The notes: generated from the sequence alone by a model not told the origin. Counted from the first letter of the stretch, positions 30,244 to 38,188 are shown. The stretch is DNA of 64,000 nucleotides from Propionibacteriales bacterium (GCA_026392455.1 JAPLCB010000010.1:1-64000), one strand, 5' to 3'. Program-made: numbers and translations.

Positions 30244-31464
30244 ATGACTGACATCTCAGCCACCCAGATCCACGACACGTTGGTACTCCCGTACCTCAAC
30301 CACGCCGTACGGATGTTCGAGCAGTCCTACGCCTCGCGCGGGGACATCGACGCAGCGATGCGGTTCGGTTGCGGCTACCCCCGTGGTCCGCTGACCACGC
30401 TGGACGAGCTCGGCCTGGACGTGGTCCGGGACGGTCTCGCTGCCCGGTACGCCGAGACCGGCGACAACCTGCACAAGCCCGCCGACCTGCTGGAGAAGCT
30501 GGTCGCCGAAGGCCGCACCGGAAAGGCCTCCGGGCGCGGCTTCTACACCTACGCGGACGGCGAGGTCATCGCTGACGACCAGACCCCGTCGGCTGACGAC
30601 AAGCCGCAGCTCAAGCACGACATCAAGACCGTCGGCGTCGTCGGCACCGGCACGATGGCCTCGGGCATCGTCCAGGTCTTCGCCGCTGCCGGGTACGACG
30701 TGGTCTTCGTCGGTCGCGGTGACGACAAGGTCGAGGGCGTGATCACGGGAATCAGCCGGGGTCTCGACAAGCTGATCGAGCGCGGCAAGTCCGACGAGGA
30801 CACCAAGAACGCGATCCTCGGCCGGCTGACCGGCGCCACCAGCCGTGAGGCGCTGGCGGACGTCGACATCGTCGTCGAGGCGATCGCCGAGGACCTGGAG
30901 CTCAAGCTCGAGCTGTTCCGTGACTTCGACCGGATCATCAAGGCCGGCGCCATCCTGGCCACGACCACGTCCTCGTTGCCGATCACCCAGCTGGCGGCCG
31001 CGACCTCGCGTCCGGAGTCGGTCATCGGGATGCACTTCTTCAACCCGGCGACCGTGATGAAGCTCGTCGAGGTCGTCACGGCGCCCGCGACCGCAGCGGA
31101 CGTCAACGAGACCACCCTCGCCCTGTGCGCCAAGGTCGGCAAGGTGGCGGTGTCCTGCGCGGACCGCTCCGGGTTCATCGTGAACGCACTGCTGTTCCCG
31201 TACCTCAACGATGCCTGCCTCCTGGCCGAGTCGGGCGTCGCGCTGGACGTGATCAACGACGCCATCAAGGAGACCGCAGGCTTCCCGATGGGACCGTTCC
31301 AGCTGCTCGACGTGGTCGGCAACGACGTCTCGCTCGCGATCCAGAAGGAGCTCTTCGCCGAGTTCAAGGAGCCCGGTTTCGCGCCGGCTGCGTCCCTGGA
31401 GAAGGTCGTGGCCGACGGTCACCTCGGTCGCAAGACCAAGAAGGGCTTCCACGACTACAGCTGA
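30244..31464 (+). CDS. 3-Hydroxybutyryl-CoA dehydrogenase with an extra N-terminal domain
   Basis: A 406-residue NAD(P)-dependent dehydrogenase interconverting acetoacetyl-CoA and 3-hydroxybutyryl-CoA. The order is unusual: a copy of the C-terminal 3HCDH domain comes first (about 8-105, with PYLNHAVRM, GYPRGPLTTLDELG, GKASGRGFYTY). Then comes the Rossmann domain with GVVGTGTMASG (131-141) and the catalytic His in MHFFNPATVMKLVEVV. The normal C-terminal domain (about 300-406) closes the protein and repeats the same signatures (FPYLNDACL, GFPMGPFQLLD, GRKTKKGFHDYS). ATG 30244 follows site B and TAGGTT. It most likely serves the EMC pathway. Confidence 0.88.
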   Translation: MTDISATQIHDTLVLPYLNHAVRMFEQSYASRGDIDAAMRFGCGYPRGPLTTLDELGLDVVRDGLAARYAETGDNLHKPADLLEKLVAEGRTGKASGRGFYTYADGEVIADDQTPSADDKPQLKHDIKTVGVVGTGTMASGIVQVFAAAGYDVVFVGRGDDKVEGVITGISRGLDKLIERGKSDEDTKNAILGRLTGATSREALADVDIVVEAIAEDLELKLELFRDFDRIIKAGAILATTTSSLPITQLAAATSRPESVIGMHFFNPATVMKLVEVVTAPATAADVNETTLALCAKVGKVAVSCADRSGFIVNALLFPYLNDACLLAESGVALDVINDAIKETAGFPMGPFQLLDVVGNDVSLAIQKELFAEFKEPGFAPAASLEKVVADGHLGRKTKKGFHDYS

Positions 31465-31502
31465 CCCCAGGCTCCCGGCCCTCCCGCCGGGTGGCGCTCA
31501 CT

Positions 31503-31536
31503 ACGACGCCGTCGTCCCTCGGGGCGGCGGCGTCGT
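31503..31536 (+). terminator. Hairpin after the 3-hydroxybutyryl-CoA dehydrogenase gene
   Basis: ACGACGCCG (31503-31511) and CGGCGTCGT (31528-31536) pair perfectly with a 16-nt loop, 38 nt after the stop. Confidence 0.5.
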
Positions 31537-31582
31537 CGCGTTCCCACCCGCGCGGGGACAAAACGGACGTAGGCTCGCGGCC

Positions 31583-32344
31583 ATGCAGTGGCGAGCGGCG
31601 TGCGCAGCGGGGTTGATGAGCCTGACCGTGGCAGCGCCGGCCCACGCCGCGGTCGCACCGCTCCCGGTGGGCACCCACGTCGACTACCAGCTCGGCGGCT
31701 CCCGGTCGGTGACCGCGGCCGTCGGCATCGTGGTGCGCGACCGGACCGCACGGCCGGTCCCCGGGAAGTACAACGTCTGCTACGTCAACGGCTTCCAGAC
31801 CCAGCTGGACGAGGGCGCCTTCTGGGCGGAGCGCCCGGACCTGATCCTCCGCAAGGACGGTCGGCCGGTCGTCGACGCCGCCTGGGGCGAGAAGCTGCTC
31901 GACACCCGGAGCCCGGCGAAGCGCGATCGACTGGCCGTCATCGTCGGGCGCTGGATCACCGGCTGCGCCCGCTCCGGGTTCCGGGCCGTCGAGTTCGACA
32001 ACCTCGACTCGTTCTCGCGTAGTCAGGGGCTGATCACGCCTGCGCAGAACAAGGCGATGGCTGCCCTGCTGGTGGCCCGCGCTCACCGCGCCGGGCTGGC
32101 GGCCGGGCAGAAGAACTGGTCGGAGTGGAACGGTCGGGTGGTCGGGTTCGACTTCGCGGTTGCCGAGGAGTGCGGACGGTACGCCGAGTGCGCCCGCTAC
32201 GTCCGGCACTACGGGAGGCGGGTGCTGGCGATCGAGTACCGCCAGGTCGACTTCGCGCGGACCTGTTCGCGCTGGGGGAGTCGCCTCGCCGTCGTGCTGC
32301 GGGACCGCGACCTGACCAGTACCGGGCTGCGCCGCTTCTGCTGA
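31583..32344 (+). CDS. Secreted GH114-like endo-alpha-1,4-polygalactosaminidase family protein
   Basis: A 253-residue protein with a signal peptide (about 1-23, cleavage near AHA-AV). The mature part has the family pattern: VDYQLGG, NVCYVNGFQTQ, GFRAVEFDNLDSFSRS (catalytic acidic residues), AAGQKNWSE and the Cys-rich VAEECGRYAECARY. Members cleave galactosamine polymers, or are uncharacterised and tied to cell-surface polysaccharides. TAGGCT (31570-31575) ends 7 nt before the ATG. Confidence 0.82.
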   Translation: MQWRAACAAGLMSLTVAAPAHAAVAPLPVGTHVDYQLGGSRSVTAAVGIVVRDRTARPVPGKYNVCYVNGFQTQLDEGAFWAERPDLILRKDGRPVVDAAWGEKLLDTRSPAKRDRLAVIVGRWITGCARSGFRAVEFDNLDSFSRSQGLITPAQNKAMAALLVARAHRAGLAAGQKNWSEWNGRVVGFDFAVAEECGRYAECARYVRHYGRRVLAIEYRQVDFARTCSRWGSRLAVVLRDRDLTSTGLRRFC

Positions 32345-32356
32345 CAGAATGACGGG

Positions 32357-33169
32357 GTGACCTCGTCCCTGCACACCACGGCGTACGGCGAGCACGGCAG
32401 CCGGGTCGTCTTCCTGCACGGGCTCTTCGGCCAGGGGCGCAACTGGACCGCGATCGCCAAGGCGCTGGCCAGCGAGCACCGGGTGCTGCTGGTCGACCTG
32501 CCGGACCACGGGAGGTCTGCCTGGACCCACGGTCCGCCGCAGGGCAAGGGCTTCGACCTGGTCGGGGTCGCGGACGTCATCGCCGTCGAGCTCGCGACCG
32601 GTGCCCCGGTCGCCCTGGTCGGTCACTCCTTGGGCGGCAAGGTCGCGATGGTGCTCGCCCTGCGTCACCCTGCGCTGGTCGAACGGTTGTGCGTGGCGGA
32701 CATGTCACCGGTGGCGTACACCAGCGGGAGCGAGTTCAGTGGCTACATCGAGGCGATGCGCGCGATGGACCTGGGTGCGCTGGCGCAGCGGGCCGACGCG
32801 GACTCGGCCCTGAGGTCAGCGGTGCCCAACCCGACCGTTCGGTCCTTCCTGCTGCAGAACCTGCGGCGCGACGCGACCTCCGACGGGTCCAGCTCCTGGC
32901 GCTGGCAGCCCAACCTCGAGGGGTTGCAGCGGGATCTGCCGGGCTTCGTCTCCTGGCCCGCGGAGCAGCTCACCGGGTGCACGCCGTACGACGGTCCGGT
33001 GCTGTGGGTCGGCGGCGCGAACTCCGAGTACATCGTCGACGAGTACGCCCCGGCGATGGACCGGTACTTCCCGCGCAACCGGCGGGTGACGATCAAGAAC
33101 GCCGGGCACTGGCTGCACTCCGAGCAGCCGGAGGTGTTCGTCGAGGTGCTGCGCCGGTTCTTGACGTAG
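32357..33169 (+). CDS. Alpha/beta hydrolase
   Basis: A 270-residue hydrolase. The oxyanion region is HGLFGQGRNW, the nucleophile elbow is GHSLGGK with Ser near residue 95, and the catalytic His is in NAGHWLHSEQPE near the end. It resembles YbfF-type esterases. The substrate is unknown. CAGAAT ends 6 nt before GTG 32357, a possible leaderless promoter. It is 12 nt downstream of the GH114-like gene. Confidence 0.88.
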   Translation: MTSSLHTTAYGEHGSRVVFLHGLFGQGRNWTAIAKALASEHRVLLVDLPDHGRSAWTHGPPQGKGFDLVGVADVIAVELATGAPVALVGHSLGGKVAMVLALRHPALVERLCVADMSPVAYTSGSEFSGYIEAMRAMDLGALAQRADADSALRSAVPNPTVRSFLLQNLRRDATSDGSSSWRWQPNLEGLQRDLPGFVSWPAEQLTGCTPYDGPVLWVGGANSEYIVDEYAPAMDRYFPRNRRVTIKNAGHWLHSEQPEVFVEVLRRFLT

Positions 33170-33190
33170 GCAAAGCCTCGCTCGACCCGC

Positions 33191-33721
33191 TCAGGCCTGA
33201 CGGGCCCGGTACGCCGCGACGGCGTTCCGGTTCCCGCACGCGGTCGAGCAGTACTTGCGCGAGCGGTTCCGCGACAGGTCCAGGACCACGCCGGTGCAGT
33301 CGTCGTCCGCGCACACCGCCAGCCGGGTCATCTCGTCGGCGCGGATCACGTCGATCATGGCCATGGCTGTCTCGACGGTGATCCGGGTGGCCAGCTCGGC
33401 GGTGTCGTCGACGGCATGGATGTGCCAGTCGAGGTCGCCGTGACGGACCAGTCGGGGGAGCGCGTCCGCGGTGGCGAGCATCGCGTTCACCTGATCGACC
33501 GCGTCGTCGCGGCTGCTGGTCAGCAGTGTGCGCAGACTCCTGCGCACCGCTCGGACCCGGGCGAGCTCAGCGGGGTCCCCGGTCCGGGCGCCGGTGTAGC
33601 CGTGCCGGTCGAAGAACGCGCCGAGGTCCTCGGTGGTGGTCAGGGTGTCGGGCTCGAGCTCGGAATTGGCGAGCTCGACGGCCGCCAGCAGGGCCGCCTC
33701 AGTGTCATCAGCGAAAACCAC
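33191..33721 (-). CDS. CGNR zinc-finger (ABATE domain) protein
   Basis: A 176-residue protein with an N-terminal ABATE-type domain and a C-terminal CGNR zinc finger: CADDDCTGVVLDLSRNRSRKYCSTACGNRNAVAAYRAR, with four zinc-binding Cys. Members are putative transcription regulators. It is divergent from an EamA transporter, a typical regulator-target layout. GTG 33721 has TAATCT 6 nt upstream on the minus strand. Confidence 0.88.
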   Translation of the reverse strand: MVFADDTEAALLAAVELANSELEPDTLTTTEDLGAFFDRHGYTGARTGDPAELARVRAVRRSLRTLLTSSRDDAVDQVNAMLATADALPRLVRHGDLDWHIHAVDDTAELATRITVETAMAMIDVIRADEMTRLAVCADDDCTGVVLDLSRNRSRKYCSTACGNRNAVAAYRARQA

Positions 33722-33760
33722 TTTGACAGATTACCAGGTCGAGACGTAATGTCATTAGCC
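33722..33760. promoter_or_regulatory. Overlapping divergent leaderless promoters, CGNR gene/EamA transporter
   Basis: On the plus strand TTGACA (33723-33728) and TAATGT (33747-33752) are 18 bp apart and end 8 nt before ATG 33761. On the minus strand TAATCT (33733-33728) ends 6 nt before GTG 33721 and shares bases with the plus-strand -35. TAATG-T-CATTA (33747-33757) is an inverted repeat over the EamA -10 box and could be an operator. Confidence 0.62.
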
Positions 33761-34852
33761 ATGCGGCAAATGACCCATGACAACCATGCGAACGTGCTGA
33801 TCTCGGGGGTTGGTTTCGCGGTGCTGTCGGCGGCCTGCTTCGGCACCTCCGGTGCCTTCGCGGCCGGTCTGATGGATGCGGGTTGGAGCTCGGCCGCGGC
33901 CGTCGCCGTCCGGGTGAGTGTCGCCGCCCTCGCGCTCGTGGTCCCGGCCTGGTGGGCGCTCGACGGTCGCTGGCACCTGCTCCGCGCCGAGGCTGGGACC
34001 CTGCTCGCGTACGGGCTGATCGCGATCGCCGGCTGCCAGCTCGCCTACTTCAACGCGGTGCGCCACATGGAGGTCGGCCCGGCCCTGCTGATCGAGTACA
34101 CCGCCCCGGTCGCAGTCCTGGGATGGGCCTGGTTCCGGCACGGCCAGCGACCGAGCCGGATCACCTTGGCGGGCGGTGCGGTTGCCCTCGTCGGGCTGGT
34201 CCTGGTGCTCGACCTGGTCTCCGGTGCGCGGGTGAGCACGCCGGGGGTCCTCTGGTCGCTGGCGGCCATGATCGGCGCCGCGTTCTACTTCGTCCTCTCC
34301 GCGGGGCGCAGCGAGCTGCCGCCCTTGGTGCTCGCCGCCGGCGCGATGATCCTGGGTGCGGTAGCGCTGCTGATGGCCGGCGCGGTCGGGCTGGTCGAGT
34401 TCCGGGTCAGCACGGCTGACGTCGCGTACGCGGCGTTCTCGGTACCGTTCTGGCTGCCGCTGGCGTTGCTGGGCCTGGTCTCTGCCGCGGTGGCCTATGT
34501 GGCAGGCATCGCGGCTAGTCGGCGCCTCGGCGCCCGGCTGGCCTCCTTCGTCGCGCTGCTCGAGGTGCTGTTCGCGCTCGGGTTCGCCTGGGTACTGCTG
34601 CGGGAGCTGCCCAACGGGGTCCAGTTCGCCGGAGCCGGGCTGGTCCTGGTCGGCGTCGTGGTGGTCAAGCTGGGCGAGCGGTCGGGCACGCCGGGCCGGA
34701 ACGCGACGACGACCGCCCCGGTCGAGGCGGCCGTCGTGCTGGAGAGTGCTGGGGACTACTCCGTCGGGTCTGCGACTGCCGCCAGCGGTGCGTCGTCGGC
34801 GTCGTCGTCCTTGCCGAACCCGGAGACCACGTCCTTGAGCGCCCCGAGCTGA
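33761..34852 (+). CDS. EamA/DMT family transporter
   Basis: A 10-helix inner-membrane transporter of about 363 residues with two EamA repeats. The first contains FNAVRHMEVGPALLIEYTAPV, the second YVAGIAASRRLGARLASFVALLEVLFA. The substrate is unknown; the family exports amino acids and other metabolites. I prefer ATG 33761 because the promoter fits a leaderless start there; ATG 33749 lies inside the -10 box. The last 30 or so codons (Ala/Ser/Thr-rich) run antisense into the 3' end of the coiled-coil gene. Confidence 0.85.
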   Translation: MRQMTHDNHANVLISGVGFAVLSAACFGTSGAFAAGLMDAGWSSAAAVAVRVSVAALALVVPAWWALDGRWHLLRAEAGTLLAYGLIAIAGCQLAYFNAVRHMEVGPALLIEYTAPVAVLGWAWFRHGQRPSRITLAGGAVALVGLVLVLDLVSGARVSTPGVLWSLAAMIGAAFYFVLSAGRSELPPLVLAAGAMILGAVALLMAGAVGLVEFRVSTADVAYAAFSVPFWLPLALLGLVSAAVAYVAGIAASRRLGARLASFVALLEVLFALGFAWVLLRELPNGVQFAGAGLVLVGVVVVKLGERSGTPGRNATTTAPVEAAVVLESAGDYSVGSATAASGASSASSSLPNPETTSLSAPS

Positions 34853-35943
34853 GCCACGATCGCGTCGCGCCGCTTGGACACCCGGACGACCTCGGCCTTG
34901 ATCTCGGCCAGGGCCTGCTCGGAGGCGGCGTGGCCGTTGATCCGGAGGCTCTCGGCCTCCTTCTTCGCCGAGCGCACCAGTTGCTCCGCCTCGCGGCGGG
35001 CCTTGGACAGGAGCGCATCAGCATCGGTCGCGGTCTGGTCCCGATGGCTGTTGGCGGCGTTGATCGCTTCGCGTGAACGGTCCTCGGCCGCGTTGGCCCG
35101 GGCCTCCGCCTCGGCGACCAGCCGCTGCGTCTCGGTGGTCGCGGTGGCGTGGTGCTCGGCTGCTTCGCGGACAAGCCGTTCGCGCTCGACCGCCATGATC
35201 CGGCGGGCTTCGGTGACCTCGCGGTCCGCGCCGGCACGCATCTGCTCGACGTCGTGCTCGGTGTTGGTGCGCAGGGCCTCGGTCTGCTGGGTCACGGCCA
35301 GCCGGAGCTGGTCGGCCTCGCGCTGGGCCGCCGCCAGGTAGTCATCGGCGTCGGCCTTGAGCCGGCGGCGCTCGGCCTCGATCTCGGCCATCGTCCGGAC
35401 CCGCTGGTCGTCCAGCTCGCCGAGCTGGACGACTCGCATGTCATCGGCGTCGCTCTCCGCGCGGGCGCGGATCCCGGCCGCCTCTCGCTCGGCCTGCGCC
35501 AGGATCGCCGCGGCCCGGGAGTTCGCCTCGCCCAGGACGTCGTCCGCCTGCTCCTCGGCCAGCCGGAGCATCTCGCTGGCCCTGCCGCCGAGGCCCGCGT
35601 ACGACGGGGTCTCGTTCTCGCTGAGCTTCTCGCGCAGCTGGGCGTTCTCCGCAGCGAGGATCCGGATCCGGTCCTGGGACTCGTTCAGGCTGGCGATCAG
35701 GCCGGCCCTCTCGGCGGAGGTGGTGCGCAGGTGCCGGTCGACGGCGTCGGTGTCGTAGCCGCCCTTGCGGACCACCGGGAGCGTCGTCGCGCTGGTGGAC
35801 GCGGCCTTCGGCGGGACCAGGGGAGCATTGGCGGAGCGCGGCACCCCGGAAGCCACCGGCTGGACCGGAATCTTGCGCGTCTGTTCGTTGTCGAGCTCGT
35901 CCGAAGCGGTGCTCGAACCGGTGGTGCCCTGTTCCTCGCTCAT
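34756..35943 (-). CDS. DivIVA/Scy/FilP-like coiled-coil protein
   Basis: A 395-residue protein. A disordered N-terminus (1-60) is followed by a DivIVA-like segment (GYDTDAVDRHLRTTSAERA, about 62-80). An almost unbroken coiled coil rich in Ala, Glu and Arg (about 80-365) and an acidic tail complete it. It resembles the Scy and FilP cytoskeletal proteins that organise growth poles with DivIVA in Streptomyces, where the genes also lie beside the epimerase-thiolase-MeaB cluster. GAGGGGC precedes the ATG. Which of the Scy/FilP group it equals is not decided by the sequence alone. Confidence 0.78.
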   Translation of the reverse strand: MSEEQGTTGSSTASDELDNEQTRKIPVQPVASGVPRSANAPLVPPKAASTSATTLPVVRKGGYDTDAVDRHLRTTSAERAGLIASLNESQDRIRILAAENAQLREKLSENETPSYAGLGGRASEMLRLAEEQADDVLGEANSRAAAILAQAEREAAGIRARAESDADDMRVVQLGELDDQRVRTMAEIEAERRRLKADADDYLAAAQREADQLRLAVTQQTEALRTNTEHDVEQMRAGADREVTEARRIMAVERERLVREAAEHHATATTETQRLVAEAEARANAAEDRSREAINAANSHRDQTATDADALLSKARREAEQLVRSAKKEAESLRINGHAASEQALAEIKAEVVRVSKRRDAIVAQLGALKDVVSGFGKDDDADDAPLAAVADPTE

Positions 35944-36021
35944 GGTGCCCCTCGCAGTTGGCGGTGCTGTGATCCCTCGAGGTCAGTCTCGCTGATACCC
36001 CGACCGATTCCCAAGCCGATC

Positions 36022-36080
36022 GCCGTCCGGAGACGGCAACAGGGCCGTTTCCCCCTGCAGGAAGGGGAAACGGCCCTGTT
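36022..36080 (-). terminator. Terminator of the ccr gene: 17-bp stem plus a second hairpin
   Basis: The arms at 36038-36054 and 36064-36080 are perfectly complementary over 17 bp around a 9-nt loop. GCCGTC-CGGA-GACGGC (36022-36037) forms a second stem directly after it in the direction of ccr transcription. It begins 21 nt after the ccr stop. Sequence T tracts are short. Confidence 0.9.
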
Positions 36081-36100
36081 GACGGAGTATCGGTACTGGA

Positions 36101-37438
36101 TCAGATCCCGCGGAACAGGTTGATCTTGTCGAGGTGCTTCTCGCGGAGCTCGCCGTTCTTCACGCCGAGGCCCTCCTCGGGCGCCAGGCAGAGCACGCCG
36201 ACCTTTCCCTGGTGCTTGTTGTGGTGGACGTCGAGCGACGCCTGGCCGGTCTCCTCCAGGCTGTAGACCCGCGACAGCGTCGGGTGGATCTTGCCCTGGG
36301 CGATCAGCCGGTTGGCCTCCCACGACTCGCGGTAGTTGGCGAAGTGGCTGGAGATGATCCGCTTCAGGTTCATCCAGAGGTAGCGGTTGTCGTACTCGTG
36401 CATGTAGCCCGAGGTCGAGGCGCAGGTGGTGATGGTGCCGCCCTTGCGGGTGACGTAGACCGAGGCGCCGAAGGTCTCGCGGCCCGGGTGCTCGAAGACG
36501 ATGTCGATGTCCTCGCCGCCGGTGAGGTCGCGGATGGCCTTGCCGAAGCGCTGCCACTCCTTGGGGTTCTGCTGGGTGCCCTCGTCGTTCCAGAACTTCG
36601 GGGCGAGCTCGGAGCGGTTGATGACGTGCTCGGCGCCCATGTTCCGCACGATCTGGGCCTTCTCCTCGTTGGAGACCACGCAGATCGGGTTGGCGCCACC
36701 GTTCAGCGCGTACTGGGTGGCGAAACCGCCCAGGCCTCCCGAGGCACCCCAGATCAGGACGTTGTCGCCCTGCTTCATGTTGCCGCCGTTGGTCGAGACC
36801 AGCTGCCGGTACGCCGTGCAGTTCACCAGGCCGGGCGAGGCCGCTTCTTCCCAGGTGAGGTGCTCGGGCTTCGGCATCAGCTGGTTGGCCTTGACCATCG
36901 CGACGTCGGCCAGACCGCCGAAGTTGGTCTCGAAACCCCAGATCCGCTGCGAGGGGTCCATCATCGTGTCGTTGTGGCCGTCCGGGGCCTCGAGCTCGAC
37001 CGACAGGCAGTGCGCGACGACGCGGGCGCCCGGCTTCCACTTGGTGACACCGGGGCCGACGGCCAGCACGACGCCGGAGAGGTCGGAGCCGACGATGTGG
37101 TACGGCAGGTTGTGCCGGGCGCCGAGGTCGGACTCGCGGCCGTAGCGCTCGAGGAAGCCGAAGGTGGAGACCGGCTCGAAGATCGAGGTCCAGACGGTGT
37201 TGTAGTTGATCGCCGAGGCCATCACCGCGACGAGGGCCTCGCCGGGGCCGAGCTCGGGAAGCGGCACCTCGTCGAGGTGCAACGACTTGCGGGGGTCCTT
37301 GTCGCGAGAGTCGAGACCCTCGAACATGTCGACCTCGTCCTTGTGGACCGTCATGGCCCGGTAGGACTCGGGCAGGGCGAGAGCTGCGAACTCCTCGGTC
37401 GAGGCTTCGGCCGTGATCGCATCGAGAATGTGCTGCAC
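36101..37438 (-). CDS. ccrA: Crotonyl-CoA carboxylase/reductase
   Basis: A 445-residue MDR-family enzyme that reduces crotonyl-CoA and fixes CO2 to give (2S)-ethylmalonyl-CoA, the defining step of the EMC pathway. The sequence carries the long Ccr N-terminus (DSRDKDPRKSLHLDEVPLPELGPGE), AINYNTVWTSIFEPVSTF, the NADPH site IWGASGGLGGFATQYA and FEHPGRETFGASV. These set Ccr apart from ordinary quinone reductases. GTG 37438 has AGGAG at 37451-37447 on the minus strand. Operator site C overlaps its TAACAT -10 box. It is followed by a very strong terminator. Confidence 0.96.
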   Translation of the reverse strand: MQHILDAITAEASTEEFAALALPESYRAMTVHKDEVDMFEGLDSRDKDPRKSLHLDEVPLPELGPGEALVAVMASAINYNTVWTSIFEPVSTFGFLERYGRESDLGARHNLPYHIVGSDLSGVVLAVGPGVTKWKPGARVVAHCLSVELEAPDGHNDTMMDPSQRIWGFETNFGGLADVAMVKANQLMPKPEHLTWEEAASPGLVNCTAYRQLVSTNGGNMKQGDNVLIWGASGGLGGFATQYALNGGANPICVVSNEEKAQIVRNMGAEHVINRSELAPKFWNDEGTQQNPKEWQRFGKAIRDLTGGEDIDIVFEHPGRETFGASVYVTRKGGTITTCASTSGYMHEYDNRYLWMNLKRIISSHFANYRESWEANRLIAQGKIHPTLSRVYSLEETGQASLDVHHNKHQGKVGVLCLAPEEGLGVKNGELREKHLDKINLFRGI

Positions 37439-37485
37439 GTCAGGGGCTCCTGATCTTGGGGGCTGCGGGGATTGCGCGCCGTATG

Positions 37486-37499
37486 TTACCGGCGAGTCA
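37486..37499 (-). promoter_or_regulatory. EMC-type operator, site C (ccr)
   Basis: On the minus strand TGACTCGCCGGTAA; on the plus strand TTACCGGCGAGTCA, 11 of 14 bases identical to site A. Its terminal bases run into TAACAT (37488-37483, minus strand), the likely ccr -10 box, about 45 nt before the GTG. Half-site symmetry is weaker than in site B. Confidence 0.58.
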
Positions 37500-37529
37500 G
37501 GTTGTTCGGCCGGCTGTGTGCCGGACGTC

Positions 37530-38018
37530 TCAGTGTGCGTCAGTTCCGTGTGCGTCGGCCGCCGGCTCGACGAGCTCGACCAGCACGCCGCCGGCGTCCT
37601 TGGGGTGGATGAAGTTGATCCGGCTGTTCGCGGTGCCGCGCTTGGGGGCGTCGTACAGCAGTCGCATCCCGCGCTCGCGCAGGATCGCGGAGACCTTCTC
37701 GACGTCGGTCACCCGGTAGGCGAGCTGCTGCAGACCCGGGCCGGAGCGGTTCAGGAACTTGGCGATCGTGGACTCGTCGTTGAGCGGGGCCAGGAGCTGG
37801 ATGCGCTGGGTCCCCGAGCGGTCGGGGTCGCCCGCGCTGGTGTTGATCTGGACCATCGCCTCCTCGACCTTCTGCTCCTCGTTGACCTCGCGGTGGGCAA
37901 CGGTCATCCCGAAGACGCTCGTGTAGAGCTCGATAGCGGCATCGAGGTCGGGCACGGCGACGCCGACGTGGTCGATGCAGACGAACAGGTCTTCGGGGAG
38001 GTCCAGGGGTGCAGTCAT
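37530..38018 (-). CDS. mce: Methylmalonyl-CoA epimerase
   Basis: A 162-residue VOC-fold metalloenzyme that interconverts (2R)- and (2S)-methylmalonyl-CoA (and ethylmalonyl-CoA in the EMC pathway). Metal ligands lie in [20 protein letters not shown] and the Glu of VLVELVEP near the end. The start ATG 38018 ([11 protein letters not shown]) is where the conserved fold begins; the frame is open for 50 more codons upstream but these do not look coding. It is divergent from the thiolase gene. Confidence 0.93.
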   Translation of the reverse strand: MTAPLDLPEDLFVCIDHVGVAVPDLDAAIELYTSVFGMTVAHREVNEEQKVEEAMVQINTSAGDPDRSGTQRIQLLAPLNDESTIAKFLNRSGPGLQQLAYRVTDVEKVSAILRERGMRLLYDAPKRGTANSRINFIHPKDAGGVLVELVEPAADAHGTDAH

Positions 38019-38118
38019 GCCGACATCCTCGACCAGATCCCGGAGTTGCTCAACCGGAGCTGCTGAGGTGTGACGCCCCTGACACCGGACCAGAGCCCGA
38101 GACCCCTCCCGAGATCGG

Positions 38119-38132
38119 CTACCGGTGGGTAG
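38119..38132 (+). promoter_or_regulatory. EMC-type operator, site D (thiolase/epimerase intergenic)
   Basis: CTACCGGTGGGTAG (TACCG-GT-GGGTA), with four of five half-site bases in agreement. Its last three bases start TAGTGT (38130-38135), a good -10 box for the thiolase gene, giving a leader of about 47 nt that includes AGGAGG. It lies in the gap shared with the divergent epimerase gene, so it could control both. Confidence 0.6.
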
Positions 38133-38188
38133 TGTTCTTGGGTACTCGAAACGCTTCGACACCAGCACCGCTCGTCCCAGGAGGACCC

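Noticed and set aside
38143-38152. GTACTCGAAA as a second half-operator after site D
   Set aside because: A single TACTC with no partner half at 2-bp spacing is expected by chance in this sequence.
38019-38168. Extension of the epimerase by 50 codons upstream of ATG 38018
   Set aside because: The conserved VOC fold begins at 38018; the extra part contains the operator and promoter of the divergent thiolase gene.
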